Source of the DNA: an uncultured Rikenellaceae bacterium
GTDB lineage: Bacteria; Bacteroidota; Bacteroidia; Bacteroidales; Rikenellaceae
Length of the DNA stretch: 64,000 bases
Direction of reading: 5' to 3'
Assembly: GCA_944326815.1 (NCBI GenBank)
Contig: CALVFI010000010.1
Span: forward strand, 186,001-250,000
Numbering within the stretch: the stretch's first letter is position 1; each line of letters opens with the position of its first letter. The position numbers and the translations under genes are program-made. Below, one piece after another: positions 63,421 to 64,000 of the stretch. The notes under the pieces were generated by a model. It was not told the origin of the DNA. It worked only from the letters and a program-made list of their open reading frames with translations, and made no database searches.

Positions 63421-64000
63421 CTACCTATCGAAGACTATTTTAAAATCCTGGTTATCAGCAATACGCCCTTCCGACTGAAGCAAAAGCCCGCCCTCTGCAT
63501 CCACATGCAGTTCTTCAGTGGAGCATAGGCCTGCAGCCTCCACTGTGACGGGATAGATGCCCGCACACGGCATCAGTTTCGTCACTTCGTCCGAAACAAT
63601 ACGACCATCCGGCAGGCTATGGACGATCATAAAATAGGGTTGGCCCAAATATCGAGCCGCTTTCGACATCTCTCCCCCGGCAATCAACGCACGAATGGCC
63701 GTCGAACTGACCTTCTCCTCTCCGACATTCTGCCTCGGAACGACATAAATATCGAACCCGAACTGCTCCTGCAAAGCGGTCAATGCCGTGGAATCGCCCT
63801 CTTTTTTATACCCGAAATGATGATTGTATCCGGCGACCAGGGTCTTCATTCCCACCTTCTTCACCAGATAACCGGTCACAAAATCGACCGAAGAGACACG
63901 ACTGAACGCCTCCGTAAAGGGAGCAACGATCAGGTTGTCCACCCCAACCGACTCCATCAGCAGTATCTTCTCCTTCAAGGTATTGAGCAAACGAAGCCCC
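63421..64000 (-). CDS. RibF-like FAD synthetase/nucleotidyltransferase (partial)
   Basis: The gene runs in from the right edge; only its last about 192 codons are visible. They match the adenylyltransferase half of RibF: 'LLNTLKEKILLMESVGVDNLIVAPFTEAFSRVSSVDFVTGYLVKKVGMKTLVAGYNHHFG', 'VSSTAIRALIAGGEMSKAARYLGQPYFM'. In bifunctional RibF a riboflavin kinase domain of about 120 residues follows, with 'G.......GRTLGFPTAN'. Here only about 70 residues remain after 'LGQPYFM' and that motif is missing. The C-terminal stretch keeps 'GIYPVTVEA', reminiscent of the kinase domain, so the protein may be a shortened or diverged version that lost kinase activity. The N-terminal nucleotide-binding HxGH lies outside the window. 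Confidence 0.78.
   Translation of the reverse strand, partial: GLRLLNTLKEKILLMESVGVDNLIVAPFTEAFSRVSSVDFVTGYLVKKVGMKTLVAGYNHHFGYKKEGDSTALTALQEQFGFDIYVVPRQNVGEEKVSSTAIRALIAGGEMSKAARYLGQPYFMIVHSLPDGRIVSDEVTKLMPCAGIYPVTVEAAGLCSTEELHVDAEGGLLLQSEGRIADNQDFKIVFDR

Noticed and set aside
1..64000. CRISPR arrays, insertion sequences, integrases, rRNA genes
   Set aside because: No direct-repeat array, transposase, integrase or rRNA signature was seen in any frame.

Overview
The window reads as a chromosomal segment of a gut-type Bacteroidota, most likely order Bacteroidales and possibly near Alistipes/Rikenellaceae. The genus is an inference. The order-level evidence is a SusC/SusD polysaccharide utilisation locus, a DUF3276/PUR-type protein, type B ribosomal protein L31, an EttA-type ABC-F protein, DUF4491 and DUF368 proteins, DUF2874 (PepSY-like) periplasmic proteins, many start sites without a clear Shine-Dalgarno sequence, and repeated copies of the Bacteroidetes -7 promoter box TAnnTTTG just upstream of genes. 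No phage, transposon, CRISPR array or rRNA operon was seen.

Layout. 1-5 kb: the end of an RluB-type pseudouridine synthase, a CorC/CNNM-type membrane protein, tRNA-Lys(CTT), a CPA2 cation/proton antiporter fused to a USP-like domain, and a nitroreductase. 5-10 kb (minus): a biotin-dependent carboxyltransferase/decarboxylase, then an lptB-aroA-aroC operon. 10-15 kb: recQ, rsmA, L31, a coiled-coil lipoprotein, a small outer-membrane protein and a tRNA with anticodon CAT that looks like tRNA-Ile2. 15-22.5 kb: an exported nucleoside-hydrolase-like protein, a two-component system followed by three tandem PepSY-like proteins, and a sialate O-acetylesterase. 22.5-30 kb: a Wzz/Wza-like polysaccharide export pair, an operon of metallophosphoesterase plus split RibD-like reductase and deaminase, and a DcaP-like porin.

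30-32 kb: an orphan trpB2-type tryptophan synthase beta gene preceded by what looks like a complete ribosome-mediated transcription attenuator. It has a 20-codon leader peptide with three consecutive Trp codons, an anti-antiterminator hairpin, a 10-bp antiterminator pairing and a 15-bp perfect intrinsic terminator with a U-tract. This is the most striking regulatory signal in the window. 32-34.5 kb: small membrane protein, EamA transporter and CapA-type lipoprotein.

34.5-46 kb (minus): a polysaccharide utilisation locus, in transcription order sulfatase (serine type), GH92 alpha-mannosidase, SusC, SusD and a surface-lipoprotein candidate. It suggests capture and trimming of a mannose-containing, possibly sulfated glycan such as host N-glycan. 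46-64 kb: mainly housekeeping genes: rubrerythrin, ettA, hisS, an S41 protease, a PUR-type protein, a DUF368 membrane protein, aroE, a DUF2007 protein with a basic tail, dnaE, trxA, htpG, a thioesterase, guaB, and a RibF-like FAD synthetase that runs off the right edge and has an unusually short C-terminus. The shikimate genes aroA, aroC and aroE and trpB2 together cover late aromatic amino-acid steps, but they sit at three separate places.
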